A stretch of DNA of 64,000 nt, from assembly GCA_036245525.1 (NCBI GenBank), contig BTPG01000006.1, positions 74,382,727 through 74,446,726 on the forward strand, written 5' to 3'. The translations under genes and the position numbers were made by a program. Of the stretch, positions 62,331 to 64,000 are shown piece after piece. The DNA is from Semisulcospira habei (taxonomy: Eukaryota; Mollusca; Gastropoda; Semisulcospiridae). The notes under the pieces were generated by a model, which worked only from the letters and a program-made list of their open reading frames with translations, was not told the origin of the DNA and searched no databases. Positions within the stretch are counted from its first letter, which is position 1. Each line of letters begins with the position of its first letter.

Positions 62331-62590
62331 AAATATCCTTTAGTGGACAATACATTTCTTGAATCTTGCATCTTGAGACGGTCAGCCGCGCTGGGCTTTG
62401 GATTCTGCGGCAGAGGGCAGTGTCGTCCGCTAAACGGCGAGCTTTTGTATAGATGTGGTGCCGGGTCGATCCGAGTTCGTTGATGTAGAGCCGGCAGACA
62501 TAAAGACGGTCTGAGGACGCTTCCCTGTGGGAGTACCGGAGATCACTAGGCCCGTCTCTCATGTGACTGCTGGACCTCCGACTACAACCC
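62330..62590 (-). pseudogene. Small LINE RT fragment
   Basis: The minus strand contains LYINELGST and LADDTALCRRIQSPA, recalling the RT motif with YINDL...FADDTALYRxIxS of CR1/L2-like LINEs. Frames are broken. A P2 palindromic element abuts its 5' side (62588-62646). Confidence 0.5.
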
Positions 62591-62646
62591 AATGCGCAAA
62601 AGACCATCGGGCCGACGTCGGCCTGGCGATGGCCTTTTGCGCATTG
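62588..62646. repeat. Palindromic family P2, copy 3 (short)
   Basis: CCCAATGCGCAAAAGACCAT and ATGGCCTTTTGCGCATTG are complementary with one mismatch around CGGGCCGACGTCGGCCTGGCG. It is the minimal form of the family. Confidence 0.75.
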
Positions 62647-62649
62647 CCA

Positions 62650-63800
62650 GCCGAACCTGCTGCGCCGCCAGTTCTGCAGTAACTGCCAGGACTCTGGATC
62701 AAGCGTAGTCAGTTTACCGGCGCGGCGTCGGTGAAGTAGTGGTCCAATACCCGCACTACATGCTTCTTGTAGTCATCTCTGCAATAACCTTGATGTATGA
62801 ACCTATTACTGAAATAATTATAGCCACAGCATTTGAAACTGAATGGACAAAGTAGAGTCAAGTTAGCGCCGCTCAGTCAGTCAGTGCCGCACCAGGGTAT
62901 GTAGACAGGACTACGGTATGGAAGGCGGGACTACGCCCCCCAAGACCCACTAAGCTGCAATTTGTGCTTGTATCTGACAAAATATAAGTCGATGCTGTTC
63001 ATTTCAAATATCTGCTAGCTGCAAATACTGAGATGGGCACACCTGCAGCTCAGTCTATGCAGAATTTCAAGCTGGCGGGAAATTGTCATGTTGAATTTCA
63101 AGAAATCGATGACCTTTTGGTGTGCAAAATTTTATCGATAACATCTCCGACATATTCTGCTGCAAAACAGCGTCCACACTACACTAAATGCACTTGTCAA
63201 CATTCTTGCGGGTTGTACAAGTGGTATTCTGTATTTAAATTAGGGATTTTGTTCTCTTTCCAGCTGAATAGGGTGCCCGATGTTGGGACTATGATGTGCA
63301 GGAATGGTCGTGGTTGCACCGAGATGGCCTAGGGTGTTTAGAATGTGGGACTACACTGTGCAAAAATTGCTGCCCCTCAGCCTACGTTGAATTGTTACAC
63401 TTATTCACATGTAACTGTTTGATTTTAATATACTGTAAAATACTGTCGATAAACTAGTTGAAATTCCATTAAAAGATGTAAAACAGATACATGCCGGAAA
63501 AAGTATGATAGAGGCCAAGTTAAAGTGTCTATTATGACAGAATGTGTTTGGCTTTGCTAAAATACCCTGGCTGGAATGTTCACTATTTTATATGAGGCTG
63601 ATCAACATGAAAATTTGGGACCAATGATCACAACACACATTAGACCGTAGTCATGTCAGCTGCATGCAGTGGCTTATGTTACATATGGATGTTCATTGAC
63701 TAACCCCTGCAGTAACTAACTCCTATTTAGGTCCCCCTTAAACTATATAAATGTTTTTCAAATTTGCACGAAATTTCAGATGACAGAAAGTCAGTCTGAA
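62650..63800. other. No recognised gene
   Basis: A 99-codon plus-strand frame at 63033-63332 has no recognisable similarity. A short duplicated phrase (TAGACAGGACTACGG...GCGGGACTACG) occurs near 62900-62935. Confidence 0.3.
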
Positions 63801-63839
63801 AACCACTCAGTTATTCAAAATTTGTTTGAAACATTTTTA

Positions 63840-64000
63840 TATGAATCCACATGCCTGTTGATATACCTATTTCTTGATCTCTTTTACCTTGACCTTTCAG
63901 ATGAGTCATCCAAATTAGTATGCATAGGAAGGTCTTACCATCAGGTATCTTTGTACAAGGTTTTGGCTTTGGGTTGTGAATAGTATTTGAGATAGGAAAA
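63840..64000. repeat. ~163-bp satellite, array 4 (runs off window)
   Basis: One full monomer: ACCTTGACCTTTCAGATGAG, ATCCAAATTAGTATGCATAG, GGTCTTACCATCAGGTATCT and GTGAATAGTATTTGAGA. The array probably continues beyond the window. Confidence 0.8.

Overview
This window is animal nuclear DNA, most likely from a gastropod mollusc (inference). The SINE tails with GCCGTGAGATGG...GTTAAACCCAAATAACTA, the GGGAGATAACG motif in a 5' leader, long (GT)n tracts and many CR1/L2- and RTE-like LINEs all resemble molluscan, especially caenogastropod, genomes. Nothing prokaryotic or organellar was seen, and there is no rRNA, CRISPR or operon structure.

Host genes are few. (1) An uninterrupted 1,372-codon frame at 47314-51432 (-) begins with a PWI-like domain matching the N terminus of the nuclear poly(A)-binding protein ZC3H14/Nab2. 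It continues as a very long Ser/Lys/Glu-rich disordered region containing about nine degenerate ~53-residue repeats. The CCCH zinc fingers that define the family are not in this exon and I did not find them elsewhere. (2) At about 19420-18506 (-) there is a credible 5' end of an unrecognised gene: a CCAAT/YY1-type promoter, a noncoding first exon with a GTGAGT donor, then an exon with a T-rich acceptor and a GTATGT donor. (3) A tRNA-Glu(CTC) gene lies at 32440-32511 (+) with an oligo-T terminator.

The rest is mostly transposable elements and their debris. 0.5-4.7 kb: a CAGGGCT-TIR element and tandem/dispersed repeats. 7-9.3 kb: a SINE-like element ('SINE-A') split by a LINE insertion with an inverted 5' end, a second SINE-A inserted in a TTAA element, and a TTAA-flanked element. 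10-13 kb: a tRNA-type SINE, SINE-A split by an L2-type LINE, and a ~163-bp satellite. 14-18.5 kb: palindromic elements and a 255-bp tandem duplication. 18.9-21.9 kb: LINE fragments, a (GT)n tract and a 53-bp minisatellite. 27-30 kb: a nearly intact endonuclease/RT LINE ('LINE A'). 34-36 kb: a 5'-truncated LINE with an open RT frame and C-terminal zinc finger ('LINE C'). 36.4-39.8 kb: a full-length but frameshifted LINE with 14-bp target-site duplications ('LINE B'). 41-42.4 kb: satellite interrupted by SINE-A. 42.5-47 kb: a cluster of long palindromic elements. 51.9-55.5 kb: an old LINE ('LINE D') interrupted by an L2 copy, a SINE and two palindromic elements. 56-58.5 kb: (GT)n-bearing repeats and two palindromic elements. 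59.9-62.6 kb: several LINE fossils. 63.8-64 kb: satellite again.

The most striking pattern is a family of ~170-215 bp elements ending in TTAA, each with a long inverted repeat at its centre (core TTCAAGGGTAGTGCCAG / AGCTTGGCGCC). At least eleven copies occur here. They fit non-autonomous DNA transposons with piggyBac-like TTAA targeting, although no transposase is present in the window. Perfect target-site duplications around several retroelements allow a relative order of insertions to be read directly.
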